This document shows positions 36,914-45,499 of a DNA stretch of 64,000 nucleotides, one piece after another. The stretch comes from Robbsia sp. KACC 23696 (GTDB taxonomy: Bacteria; Pseudomonadota; Gammaproteobacteria; Burkholderiales; Burkholderiaceae): contig NZ_CP156627.1 of assembly GCF_039852015.1 (NCBI RefSeq), positions 1,178,001 to 1,242,000 on the forward strand, read 5' to 3'. The notes below the pieces were generated by a model. It worked only from the letters and a program-made list of their open reading frames with translations. It ran no database searches and was not told the origin of the DNA. Position 1 is the stretch's first letter; every line of letters starts with the position of its first letter. The position numbers and the translations under genes were made by a program.

Positions 36914-37193
36914 GATGCAACTCCTCGATGCGGGTTAGGCGCCAGGTTTCCTGGACGTCCTGTCGTCTGTGACGGCATGGGGCGAACTGTACGCCTCACC
37001 TTTCCAAACGCCTACATCGAGCGAGAGAACACACTATTGCCTTTTTTGTCCGCAATACCGTCGCGCGCGGCGGACTATTGCTGTTTTCGAAATACCTTGT
37101 TGTTCTATGCGGCGCGACTGTTGAAACGGCCCGCATCGGTTTGAAACGGCCAAACCCAGGCAAGTGGACTTCACCAGTCGGACGGGCAGGATG

Positions 37194-37529
37194 TCAGACC
37201 CAATGAAAGCCTTTTGCCATCAAGCCCGCCAAGCCGACTGCCACGGCGATTGTGGCCCCGAACAGAATCCGGAAGTCGGTCGTTCGGATCGCGTCGATTT
37301 GCAATTTGATTGTGCGCATGTCACCTCTCAAGTCCTTGATATCGCGTTGAACGTATTCCACGGTACTTTCCAATTTTGTTACGCGCGTTTGCGTTGCGCC
37401 ATACTCGCCTCCCAGGCCTTCGCCGTCAACGCACTTGCCATGGCGCGATCTGCTAGTTGACGGAGGCCTCGACGAGACGTCTGCGTCAGGCACGACGTGG
37501 ATATCGCGTTTGCTAGGGAAAGGTCTCAC
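37194..37529 (-). CDS. Small coiled-coil protein with C-terminal membrane anchor
   Basis: A 111-residue reading frame from a GTG preceded by GGAAA. Residues about 45-85 form a heptad-like coiled coil (TRVTKLESTVEYVQRDIKDL) and residues 88-108 a single membrane helix (ILFGATIAVAVGLAGLMAKG). Small proteins of this shape are common in Burkholderia and in phages. The first 35 residues look weakly coding, so the real start may lie nearer the GGEYGAT segment, though no in-frame ATG is present there. Function unknown. Confidence 0.55.
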   Translation of the reverse strand: MRPFPSKRDIHVVPDADVSSRPPSTSRSRHGKCVDGEGLGGEYGATQTRVTKLESTVEYVQRDIKDLRGDMRTIKLQIDAIRTTDFRILFGATIAVAVGLAGLMAKGFHWV

Positions 37530-38048
37530 GTTTTCGTTTCCGGATGTGATGGGAGAGGGTTCTTATCTTTTGCCGTCGCGTCGCGCATGAAGGCCCCTAA
37601 TCGCTGAAGAATCGGATAAATTTAAGAATCCTCAGCGTGTGCGCCGCGAATCTCAGGAAAATATAAGCCATGAGATTTTCTGGTGCACCTGGGAAAGTCG
37701 TGAAGGCAGCAGCAACAATCCAGTACTCACGGTACAGATACCCACCGTACTGGAGATGCCGGTGTGCTACAAGAGGCATAGAACGAACGTAATATGAAAC
37801 CGGAAAATGGCGGTGTCAGTCAGCAAGGCGGCTTCTTATCGCGCAGTCGTGCGGGTTGGATCAAGGGCGTCTTCTCGTCCTTTTCGGCGATCGGCCGATA
37901 GCCGATTTTCCTTATCCGCGCCAATCGAGGAAGTGCGGCGCCCACCCGTCCGATCGAAGGGCATAATAATGAGCGGACAACGATGACTGCGAACCGGTAT
38001 ACGATGCGTGTCGTTCCCTCTCCACCCCTTGTTTGACGATGTCGTGAT
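37530..38048. other. Low-coding intergenic stretch with two doubtful small ORFs
   Basis: This 519-bp stretch is AT-richer than the surroundings and has no firm gene. A 60-codon minus-strand frame (37597-37779) encodes an aromatic, partly hydrophobic peptide, and a 35-codon plus-strand frame (37794-37901) encodes a Ser/Gly-rich basic peptide. Neither has a good ribosome site. No tRNA, transposon end or terminator was identified. Confidence 0.35.
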
Positions 38049-38393
38049 ATGAATTTTTGGGAAGATGTGTGGCGCCAGACGCCTCTGCAGCTTTCGGATT
38101 TCCCCGTGCTGAAAGTGGTCGACGACCAACACGATGGCTGGCTGGCTTATTGCATCATGTTGTCGATGCCGGATCATTGGAGCGCGCGCGAGCGGAAGAA
38201 GGGCGCGGCTCGGGGAAAAGAGGAACTGGTGCGGGCGCTCGGTGAGGCCTGTGGCATCGATGTCTCCGACGCCCGCCGGGTCTCGATCGTCATGCTCGGC
38301 GAGGCGACCACGAGCGTGTCGCTGCTGCTGTCCTTCAGCCAGGAAGCGGACGCGGCACGCTTTGCCGAAGTGGCGAAAGTGTTTCTCGGATAG
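38049..38393 (+). CDS. Small hypothetical protein
   Basis: A 114-residue soluble protein that I cannot place in a family. It alternates Trp-rich N-terminal sequence (MNFWEDVWRQTPLQL), a short basic segment (SARERKKGAARGKEEL) and a C-terminal alpha/beta part (VSIVMLGEATTSVSLLLSF). Codon use resembles the genome. It is convergent with the binding-protein gene 14 bp downstream. Confidence 0.6.
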   Translation: MNFWEDVWRQTPLQLSDFPVLKVVDDQHDGWLAYCIMLSMPDHWSARERKKGAARGKEELVRALGEACGIDVSDARRVSIVMLGEATTSVSLLLSFSQEADAARFAEVAKVFLG

Positions 38394-38407
38394 GTCCCGC
38401 CACGCGG

Positions 38408-39325
38408 TTATTGCAGCGCCTTATCGTTCGGTTCGGTGTTCAACGCCTTGACGTCGTCGTTCATCGGGAAATCGAGATTGACCTGCTTCGGCGGCGTCGG
38501 CGTCATGAACCACGTCTTGTAGCTCGCCGTTTGCGCGCCCGAGCGCTGACGCTCGGCGATGACACCGTCGACGAGCTTCTTGAAGGCGGCATCGCCCTTC
38601 GGCAACATGCAGCCGTACGCTTCGCGCGACGCGGGGGTACCGACGATCTTCCAATTGTCCGGCTTCCGTGCGGTGGCGCGTGCGCCGGCCAGGACCGCGT
38701 CGTCCATCATATAGGCCGCTACCCGACCGGTCTCCAGCATGATGAACGACGAGGCCGCATCGGCGGAACTGACGACGTTCATATGCATGCTCTTGCTTTC
38801 GTTCATGCCGCGCAGCAGCCGTTCCGAGGTGCTACCCGCCACGGTCACGATGCTTTTGCCCTGCAGGTCGGCGAAATCCTTGATCGACGACGAGGCGGGC
38901 ACCAGCAGGCGCGTGCCGATGACGAAGAAGGTATTGCTGAAGTTGACCTGGTTTTCGCGTTCCAGATTATGCGTCGTCGAACTGCATTCGAGCTGGATCT
39001 GATTGTTCTGCAGCAGCGAGATCCGGTTCTGAGACGTAATCGCCAGTTCCTTGACCGCCAGGTTCGGCATGTGCAGCTTTTGCTTTATCGCGTCGACGAT
39101 GGCATTGCTGAGATCCATCGAATAGCCCAGGTAATGGCCGTGATCGTCGACATAGGAGAAGGGAAAGGAATTATCGCGAACGCCGACCGACAGGACGCCC
39201 GCTTGCCGAATGCTGTCCAGCGTCGGGCCGTCGTCTGCCGCGTGGGCGAGCGGCGACAGAAGGGCGGCCGCTACGGCGGCAAAGGCGAGGGTAGTGGAGA
39301 AACGGAAAAGCGATCGACGCGACAT
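38408..39325 (-). CDS. Glutamate/aspartate-type ABC substrate-binding protein
   Basis: A 305-residue family-3 periplasmic binding protein closest to the GltI group. The signal peptide ends near AHA (residues 27-29), followed by LDSIRQAGVLSVGVRDNSFPFSY. The motif QLECSSTTHN is typical of GltI-like proteins (specificity loop with a cysteine). No GltJKL permease or ATPase gene is adjacent, so it is an orphan that must use a transporter encoded elsewhere. The upstream gap to the citrate-synthase gene is 162 bp. Confidence 0.9.
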   Translation of the reverse strand: MSRRSLFRFSTTLAFAAVAAALLSPLAHAADDGPTLDSIRQAGVLSVGVRDNSFPFSYVDDHGHYLGYSMDLSNAIVDAIKQKLHMPNLAVKELAITSQNRISLLQNNQIQLECSSTTHNLERENQVNFSNTFFVIGTRLLVPASSSIKDFADLQGKSIVTVAGSTSERLLRGMNESKSMHMNVVSSADAASSFIMLETGRVAAYMMDDAVLAGARATARKPDNWKIVGTPASREAYGCMLPKGDAAFKKLVDGVIAERQRSGAQTASYKTWFMTPTPPKQVNLDFPMNDDVKALNTEPNDKALQ

Positions 39326-39487
39326 GGCCTGCCTTGTGGAAGTACGGGTTGAATGGACTCAGCGTCGCATCGTTGCCGGACAAATCCCAAAAAGCGAGGA
39401 TGTCAAAAAAGGTCGTGCCAAAAACCCGTGCGCCGGGCGGTGACGGATGCCCGCGTTGGACGCCATCGCGGGGATGTGCCCGTCGGC

Positions 39488-40657
39488 CTATGACGCTGCG
39501 TCCTCGACGATCGGGGGACCGATGTAGTGCGCGCGAGGGCGCAGCAGCGTGCCGCTGCCGATCTGCTCGATCGCGTGCGCCATCCAGCCGACACTGCGGC
39601 CGATCGCGAACAGCGCAAAGGCGGCGTCGCGCGGGAGCCTGCAGTACTCGACCAATGCGACGAGGGCGATATCGATGGTGGGCTTGCGGCCGGTATGCCG
39701 ATCGACACAGTTGATGATGTCGCGGATCGTGTCGGGCGCGGGGAAGGCATTCAGCAGCGAGATCGCTCGCGGGTCGCCCTGCGGATAGAGCGGATGCGCG
39801 AAGCCGCTGAGGGGGGCCCGCGCCGGATCGGCGTGCGCCAGTGCCGATACGACGTGCGTTTCGACACCGACCCGGCGCGCATCGTCGAGAAAGGCCAGCA
39901 CGCGCGCGGGTGCACCCCCATGCCGGGGCCCGGACAATGCAGCCAAGCCCGCCAGCGCGCAAGCGCCCAGCGATGCCCCGGTGGACGCGGCGACCCGCGC
40001 CGCGAAGGCGGAGGTCGTCAGTTCCTGATCCGCGAGCAATACCAGCGCGCGTCGTAACAGATCGGCATGCGGGGCGGCGTCCCAGGCTTCGGCAAGCCGT
40101 CGATGCAGTGCTGTCGCGCCAGATCCGTCGCGCAAGGCGACGAAGCCGCTGGCCAGTTGGCCCACGAGGCGGGCCGCTTCTTGATGGGCTGCGGGAAAAC
40201 CCTGGGTGTTCGACGCCGCCCCATCGGCGGCTGCCTGTCCCAGCGCGGCGTAGGCCTGTGCAAGGGGCGTACTCGCCGCAAGGCCGTGCCGAACGCCGGG
40301 GAAATGCGGAGGCGTGTCGCCTGACGTTTCCCAGAGCAGGCGCGCGATATCTTCCAGCGTCGCTGTCTCGGAAAGCCCCACGGCATCGAGGCCCCGATAA
40401 TAAAGCCGCCCCCGCACGACCGTCGAGATATGCGTGCTGACGATCGGCTCGCCCCATGCCATCGTGCTTGCGGCGATCGTCGTCCGTGCGCGTCCGCGGC
40501 GTCGTTTGTCGAGCAAGGTCAGCACGTCCGACGCCGAATAACGATTACGGCCGACCCGCGACGGGTCGCGCCGCACGGCGATCTGACCCCGGCTGACGTA
40601 GGCGTACAGCGTCTGCTTTCGGACATCCAGCGCCGCGCACGCCTCCTCCTGGGTCAT
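39488..40657 (-). CDS. Helix-turn-helix/citrate synthase fusion protein
   Basis: A 389-residue protein. Residues 1-55 are a MerR/excisionase-like helix-turn-helix (MTQEEACAALDVRKQTLYAY, then SASDVLTLLDKRR); residues about 80-385 are citrate-synthase fold, with GPRHGGAPARV, the acyl-CoA/oxaloacetate histidine region GFAHPLYPQGDPRA and IGRSVGWMAHAIEQ followed by RPRAHYIGP. The start at 40657 follows AGGA; a TTG at 40687 is the other option. Whether it still makes citrate or a related acid, or acts as a metabolite-sensing regulator, cannot be told. It diverges from the MFS transporter. Confidence 0.88.
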   Translation of the reverse strand: MTQEEACAALDVRKQTLYAYVSRGQIAVRRDPSRVGRNRYSASDVLTLLDKRRRGRARTTIAASTMAWGEPIVSTHISTVVRGRLYYRGLDAVGLSETATLEDIARLLWETSGDTPPHFPGVRHGLAASTPLAQAYAALGQAAADGAASNTQGFPAAHQEAARLVGQLASGFVALRDGSGATALHRRLAEAWDAAPHADLLRRALVLLADQELTTSAFAARVAASTGASLGACALAGLAALSGPRHGGAPARVLAFLDDARRVGVETHVVSALAHADPARAPLSGFAHPLYPQGDPRAISLLNAFPAPDTIRDIINCVDRHTGRKPTIDIALVALVEYCRLPRDAAFALFAIGRSVGWMAHAIEQIGSGTLLRPRAHYIGPPIVEDAAS

Positions 40658-40670
40658 CCAGTCCTGGACG

Positions 40671-40687
40671 TTGATTGAATCAATCAA
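40671..40687. promoter_or_regulatory. Palindrome before HTH-citrate synthase start
   Basis: TTGATTGA and its perfect complement TCAATCAA flank a single central base. The element lies 13 bp upstream of the chosen start of the fusion gene, in the promoter or leader between it and the divergent MFS gene. Its position suits autoregulation by the fusion's own helix-turn-helix, which is an inference. Confidence 0.55.
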
Positions 40688-40846
40688 GATTGACGCTCAT
40701 GGGACGGATCCGTTTAATGGGGGCTGGGAGGTCGCGAGACGATCCCAAAAAACCTGACCCGCTACGCCGAGAGTGGGCAACGACACAGTATAAGAAAAAT
40801 GGCGGCGGATGTCGGCATGGCAGCCGTGGCCTGGACGGAGACAACC

Positions 40847-42208
40847 ATGCTTTCCAATGACACACGTCATGCCTCGCCTGCGGCGACGGTCACGGCGCGT
40901 ACGACCCACACCCGTTACGGCATCCTCGCGACGATTCTGTTCCTGGCGACGCTCGCGTACGCGGACCGCGCCATCCTGTCGATCTCCGGCCCCGGCATTG
41001 CAAAGGAATTCGGTCTGAATCACGTGCAACTGGGCTATGTGCTGTCGGCCTTCAGTTGGGCCTACGTGGTCGGGCAGATACCGGGCGGATTGCTGCTCGA
41101 TCGTCTCGGCACGAAGGCGATGTATGGCGCGACCTTGATCCTGTGGTCGATCGCGACGATCCTCGTCGGCTTTGTCGGCAAGATCACGACGGACTTGTCC
41201 GCCGCGTTGAGCCTGCTGTTCGCGCTGCGCTTTGCATTGGGCCTGATCGAAGCGCCGAGCTTTCCGGCCAACGGGCGCGTGACGGTCATGTGGTTCCCGA
41301 AATCCGAACGCGGCATGGCGACGTCGCTGTTCGCCTCCGCCTCGTATTTCGCGGTCGCGATTTTCTCGCCGCTGGCGGGCTGGCTGGTGCAGACCTATGG
41401 CTGGGCCGCGCCGTTCTTTACCTTGGGGGCCATCGGTCTCGTGGCGGCCGTGGGATGGTATGCCTTCATGCATGAGCCGCGCAAGCACCCGCGGGTATCG
41501 GCGGCGGAGCTGGATCATATCGTCGCCGGCGGCGCGATGGTCGATATCGATGCCTTGCACGAACGCCGCGCGCGTCCGGCGATGTCCTGGCGGCTCGTGC
41601 CGATGTTGCTGGGCAACCGGATGCTCTGGTGTGCCTACATCGGGCAATACTGTACGATCGCGTTGAGCTATTTCTTCATCACCTGGTTCCCGATTTATCT
41701 GGTACAGGCGCGCGGCATGAATATCGTCAATGCCGGGTTCGCGACGATGGTGCCGGCTATCTTCGGTTTCCTCGGCGGCATCGCCGGCGGCGTCATCTCG
41801 GATACGCTGATTCGGATGGGCTGGAGCGTGTCGTGGGCCCGCAAGACGCCCTATATCGTCGGCATGGCGGTAGGCTGCAGCCTCGTACTGGCCGCCTACG
41901 TCGACGACAACGTCATGATCGTCGGCCTGATGGCGCTGGCGTATTTCGGGAAAGGCGCGGCGGCAGGTGCCGGCACCTGGGCCGTCGTTAGCGATACCGC
42001 GCCCCGCGAAGCGGTGGGTCTGGCGGGCGCGGTCTTCAACTGTATCGGCAATATCGGCGGTATCGTCACGCCGATCGTATTCGGTTATATCGTTCAAATG
42101 ACGGGCGGATACAAGGTCGGGCTTTATTTTGTCGCCGCGCACTGTCTGGTCGCCGCGGTCGTGTATTTGTGCTTCATGGGTAAAATCGAAAGAGTCACGA
42201 TGCGCTGA
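40847..42208 (+). CDS. MFS transporter, sugar-acid/anion (ACS) type
   Basis: A 453-residue twelve-helix major-facilitator transporter of the anion:cation symporter family, which carries hexarates, galactonate, phthalate and similar organic acids. Family stretches include YADRAILSISGPGIAKEFGL, DRLGTKAMYG and the domain-2 GGIAGGVISDTLI. The ATG at 40847 follows GGAG; the upstream 16 in-frame codons are ignored. It is followed at 37 bp by a D-2-hydroxyacid dehydrogenase, suggesting import and oxidation or reduction of a hydroxy or keto acid. Confidence 0.92.
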   Translation: MLSNDTRHASPAATVTARTTHTRYGILATILFLATLAYADRAILSISGPGIAKEFGLNHVQLGYVLSAFSWAYVVGQIPGGLLLDRLGTKAMYGATLILWSIATILVGFVGKITTDLSAALSLLFALRFALGLIEAPSFPANGRVTVMWFPKSERGMATSLFASASYFAVAIFSPLAGWLVQTYGWAAPFFTLGAIGLVAAVGWYAFMHEPRKHPRVSAAELDHIVAGGAMVDIDALHERRARPAMSWRLVPMLLGNRMLWCAYIGQYCTIALSYFFITWFPIYLVQARGMNIVNAGFATMVPAIFGFLGGIAGGVISDTLIRMGWSVSWARKTPYIVGMAVGCSLVLAAYVDDNVMIVGLMALAYFGKGAAAGAGTWAVVSDTAPREAVGLAGAVFNCIGNIGGIVTPIVFGYIVQMTGGYKVGLYFVAAHCLVAAVVYLCFMGKIERVTMR

Positions 42209-42245
42209 GTGCTCGCCCACCAAACCCTTCTTTTATTCGATACAG

Positions 42246-43184
42246 ATGACTAAACCGATTATTCTGAACGCAGCGGAACTGCCCGAGTGGACGCGGGCCG
42301 AACTGAATACGCATTTCAGCGTGCTCGAACTGCCCAAGCAGCCTGACGACGCCGCGGCATTTTTGCGCGAGCATGGCCGGACGATCCGCGGCATCGCGCT
42401 GCGCAAGACCAAGATCGATACGGCGTTTCTCGATTTGGTGCCGGAGTTGGAAGTCATTTCGAGCTACAGCGCGGGTCTCGATAACGTCGACGTCGCCGCC
42501 GTGAAAGCGCGCGGTATCAAGATCGAGAACACGTCGCATATCCTGGCCGAGGATGTCGCCAATACGGCGTTGCTGCTGGCCTTGGCGGTTACACGGGACC
42601 TCGTCGAAGCCGACCGTTTCGTGCGCGCCGGCGCATGGACGGAGAAAGCCGCCTTTCCGCTCGGTCGATCCCTCTCGAAAATGAAAGTGGGCATTGTCGG
42701 ATTCGGCACGATCGGGTCGGCGGTGGCGCGCCGTCTGCAAGCGTTGGGCTCTACGGTGTCATACTTCGGCCCGAATCGTAAGCCCGTCGACCTGCCGTAC
42801 TTCGACGACGTTACGCGCCTGGCGGCCGATTCCGACATGCTGATCCTCGCCTGCCCGCTATCCGATGCCACGCATCATCTCGTCGACGCGCGCGTCATCG
42901 ATGCGCTTGGCCCGCAGGGGTATATCGTCAACATCGCCCGGGGTCCTGTGATCGACGAGCAAGCGTTGGTGGCGGCCTTTGCCGCCGACAAGCTTGCCGG
43001 TGCCGCGCTCGATGTTTTCGAGCATGAGCCGTCGGTGCCGGAAGCGTTTATCCAGGACCGTCGTCTGGTCTTGGCGCCGCATATCGGTTCCGGGACCGAG
43101 GAAACGCGGCGCGGCATGGCGGAACACGTCGTCGATGCCTTGGCCCGCCATTTCGGTATCGCGGGCCCGCGCCCGAACGCCTGA
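42246..43184 (+). CDS. D-isomer-specific 2-hydroxyacid dehydrogenase
   Basis: A 312-residue NAD(P)-dependent dehydrogenase. The Rossmann motif GFGTIG is at residues 152-157, and the catalytic Arg232 (NIARG), Glu261 (DVFEHEP) and His279 (LAPHIG) are all present. The sequence is nearest the hydroxypyruvate/glyoxylate reductase subgroup. The start at 42246 is set by the fold; an in-frame extension runs into the MFS gene. Together with the MFS transporter it forms a two-gene unit. Confidence 0.92.
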   Translation: MTKPIILNAAELPEWTRAELNTHFSVLELPKQPDDAAAFLREHGRTIRGIALRKTKIDTAFLDLVPELEVISSYSAGLDNVDVAAVKARGIKIENTSHILAEDVANTALLLALAVTRDLVEADRFVRAGAWTEKAAFPLGRSLSKMKVGIVGFGTIGSAVARRLQALGSTVSYFGPNRKPVDLPYFDDVTRLAADSDMLILACPLSDATHHLVDARVIDALGPQGYIVNIARGPVIDEQALVAAFAADKLAGAALDVFEHEPSVPEAFIQDRRLVLAPHIGSGTEETRRGMAEHVVDALARHFGIAGPRPNA

Positions 43185-43210
43185 GCCGGCTCAAAAAAAC
43201 GCGCGATGGC

Positions 43211-44200
43211 CTAGACGGTAGCGGCGGTCGCCGCGGTAGGCTTGCCGGATTCCGGTGTGACCGATATCGCCGCCAGCGTGCTTGCAATGCCCTCCGCGTA
43301 AGGTGTTTTCGAGATGGGTCCGATCAGCGCTTGCAGCGCGCTGTCGTCGAGGATCACCGGCTCCGTAAGGAGATAGTGCATTTCCACGAACTCACGCAGC
43401 AGGCGATTGAACAAGCCTAATACACGCAGCATCGTTTTTCCGACGATGCGTTTTGGGATGGTGCGCCCGGTCTGACGCGCCATTTCGTCGACCATCGCTT
43501 GCTGCGTCGTGACGCCCGCGCCGCCGAGATGCCAGATCCGACCGAATGCTTCCGGCGTTTCCGCCAGTTTGACGACGACGGGGCCGACGTCTGGGACGTA
43601 GACGAATTCATGCGCGCGATCGATCGGGCCGACCAGATCGGCAACCCCGCCTCGCACTGCAGCGACCGCCGCGCCGTGCAAGAGACTCGCGGTGACCGCG
43701 GGACCATAAAAATCCGGCAGCCTTAATAGCGTCGTCTGAATCCGGCCATCGGCATGCGCTTGTAGGGCGATATCTTCTTGCGCCTTGCGCATTTGCCCCT
43801 TGACCGTGTGCGGCAGGCGCGGATGATCCTCCCGTACGCGCGCCGTCTGCGCCCGACCGTAGGGATAGACGGTACTGATCAGGATCAGCTTGCGGACGCG
43901 GGCCGAAACCGCCCCATCGATCGTCTTGCGCATCAGCGCCGGGTGTAATGCGAATCGCCAATAGGGCAGGCCCACCAGATAGATGATCGTGTCGATGCCC
44001 TCGGCGGCAGCGGTAACCGACTCCGGCTGCTCCGGATCCCAGGTGCGAACCTCGGCAAGCGGGTCCGCGCCGAACGTGCGGTGCAAGGCGGCGGCGTCGC
44101 GACCGACGACGCGATACGCTTGCCCCCGCTGGCGCAGCGTCGACGCAATGCTTTGACCGATGGCACCGGTGGCGCCGAAAAGTGCGATTGTGGGATGCAT
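43211..44200 (-). CDS. NAD-dependent epimerase/dehydratase family protein
   Basis: A 329-residue extended-SDR protein. The nucleotide-binding motif GATGAIG is at residues 9-15, and an active-site-like region STVYPYG-x-x followed by GQMRKAQED replaces the usual YxxxK, which is a noticeable departure. The rest (FYGPAVTASLLHG, HLGGAGVTTQQAM) fits isoflavone-reductase or epimerase-like members. It is convergent with the hydroxyacid dehydrogenase and divergent from a LysR gene, its likely regulator. Confidence 0.82.
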   Translation of the reverse strand: MHPTIALFGATGAIGQSIASTLRQRGQAYRVVGRDAAALHRTFGADPLAEVRTWDPEQPESVTAAAEGIDTIIYLVGLPYWRFALHPALMRKTIDGAVSARVRKLILISTVYPYGRAQTARVREDHPRLPHTVKGQMRKAQEDIALQAHADGRIQTTLLRLPDFYGPAVTASLLHGAAVAAVRGGVADLVGPIDRAHEFVYVPDVGPVVVKLAETPEAFGRIWHLGGAGVTTQQAMVDEMARQTGRTIPKRIVGKTMLRVLGLFNRLLREFVEMHYLLTEPVILDDSALQALIGPISKTPYAEGIASTLAAISVTPESGKPTAATAATV

Positions 44201-44242
44201 GCGCAGCTCCAGGGAAAAGGGGGCGAGGGAGGCAGTACTGGG

Positions 44243-44288
44243 CGAACACCAAACGTTGGTACCGCCGCCGCGTGTCGTTTGGTGTTCG
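44243..44288. promoter_or_regulatory. 13-bp inverted repeat between epimerase and LysR genes
   Basis: CGAACACCAAACG at 44243-44255 is matched exactly in inverted form at 44276-44288, with 20 bp between. The left arm also belongs to a smaller palindrome, ACCAA-ACG-TTGGT (44248-44260). The position, 43-88 bp upstream of the epimerase start in a divergent LysR arrangement, is what is expected of a LysR-type operator. Confidence 0.55.
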
Positions 44289-44366
44289 GCGATTTGCGAT
44301 TGATTAAGTGTGCATGCGCCCGTAATAAAAGAAAATCCGCTAAATTAGCGCTCCCGCTATACAAAA

Positions 44367-45311
44367 ATGCATACCATGGCCGAGATCGAACCGAACTGGG
44401 AGTGGTACCGCACCTTCCTGCAGGTAATGGAGTGTGGCTCGCTGTCGTCCGCGGCGCGCGCGATGGGCATCACGCAGCCCACGGCCGGCCGCCATATCGA
44501 CGCGCTCGAAAGTGCGTTGGGCGTGTCCTTATTCACGCGCACGTACGAGGGCTTCGCTGCGACGGACGCGGCGCGGGAGCTCGCGCCGTATGCGTCGCAT
44601 ATTGCGTCGAGTGCCGCCGCGTTGCGTCGCGTGGCGAGCGGCATCGGTGCCGCTGTACGCGGCACCGTACGTCTGACGGCGAGCGAAGTGATTGGCGTCG
44701 AGGTGCTGCCGCCGATCCTGACGGCGCTGCGCATGCGTCACCCCGACTTGCAGATCGAACTGGTCCTGTCCAACGCCGCCGACGATCTATTGCGGCGCGA
44801 GGCCGATATCGCGGTACGGATGTTTCGCCCGGAACAGGATGCCTTACTGGTGCGCCGCGTCGGCACGATCGAGGCCGGCTTGCACGGCCACGTCGATTAC
44901 TTGGCACGAGCGGGCGTGCCGGATTCGCTGGATGCGTTAAGCCGGCACGTCACGATCGGTTTCGATCGGGAGAGCGCGTTTGTTCGCGCGCTGCAACGGC
45001 AGTTTGGCGCGCTGCGTCGCGAGACGTTTGCCTTGCGGTGCGACAGCGATCTCGCGCATCTTGCCGCCATTCGCGCTGGCTTCGGCATCGGCATCTGTCA
45101 GTGCGCCCTCGCAGCGCGAACGCCGAATGTGATCCGCATTCTGCCCGACGCCTTCGCATGGCAAATGGACACCTGGATCGCCATGCATGAAAACCTGCGC
45201 GGCAGCACGCGCTGCATGACGGTATTCAACGCGCTCGCCGATGGACTGAAAGCGTATATCGAGACGGGTGAGTCGGCGACGCGCCGTTCCGCTGCCCCGC
45301 CATTCGGCTAA
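44367..45311 (+). CDS. LysR-family transcriptional regulator
   Basis: A 314-residue regulator with the N-terminal winged helix-turn-helix (FLQVMECGSLSSAARAMGIT and QPTAGRHIDALESALGVSLF) and a C-terminal periplasmic-binding-like effector domain. The histidine in place of the usual Arg/Ser in the recognition helix region is common in the subgroup. ATG at 44376 is an alternative start. It is divergent from the epimerase-like gene, with an inverted repeat between them. Confidence 0.92.
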   Translation: MHTMAEIEPNWEWYRTFLQVMECGSLSSAARAMGITQPTAGRHIDALESALGVSLFTRTYEGFAATDAARELAPYASHIASSAAALRRVASGIGAAVRGTVRLTASEVIGVEVLPPILTALRMRHPDLQIELVLSNAADDLLRREADIAVRMFRPEQDALLVRRVGTIEAGLHGHVDYLARAGVPDSLDALSRHVTIGFDRESAFVRALQRQFGALRRETFALRCDSDLAHLAAIRAGFGIGICQCALAARTPNVIRILPDAFAWQMDTWIAMHENLRGSTRCMTVFNALADGLKAYIETGESATRRSAAPPFG

Positions 45312-45382
45312 AGCGAGCGCGTCGTTTTGGTGCCGCGATGCCCGTACGCGGTGCGCTGTCGCACCAACCGCGTGATCCAAGT

Positions 45383-45398
45383 TGGACCATATGGTCCA
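45383..45398. promoter_or_regulatory. RutR-type operator upstream of rutA
   Basis: TGGACCATATGGTCCA is a perfect 16-bp palindrome about 100 bp before rutA. The known E. coli RutR box is TTGACCA-NN-TGGTCAA; this site differs at one base per half. A rutR gene closes the operon, so uracil or thymine relief of RutR repression or activation at this site is the likely control. Confidence 0.8.
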
Positions 45399-45499
45399 TG
45401 TGTTTTCAGTCGAACACGACAAGCTATTGAAATAGCGCGCTTTTCTCGTTCTGGCATGAAAAGTGGATAGGGGAGCGTATTCCACTCAGGGGTCGTGCC

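Noticed and set aside
40697-42223. 508-codon minus-strand reading frame
   Set aside because: It mirrors the MFS transporter gene; composition (His/Arg/Asp/Gln) is typical of antisense frames.
45452-45472. Sigma-54-like TGGCATG element before rutA
   Set aside because: The -12 half lacks the required GC at the correct spacing.
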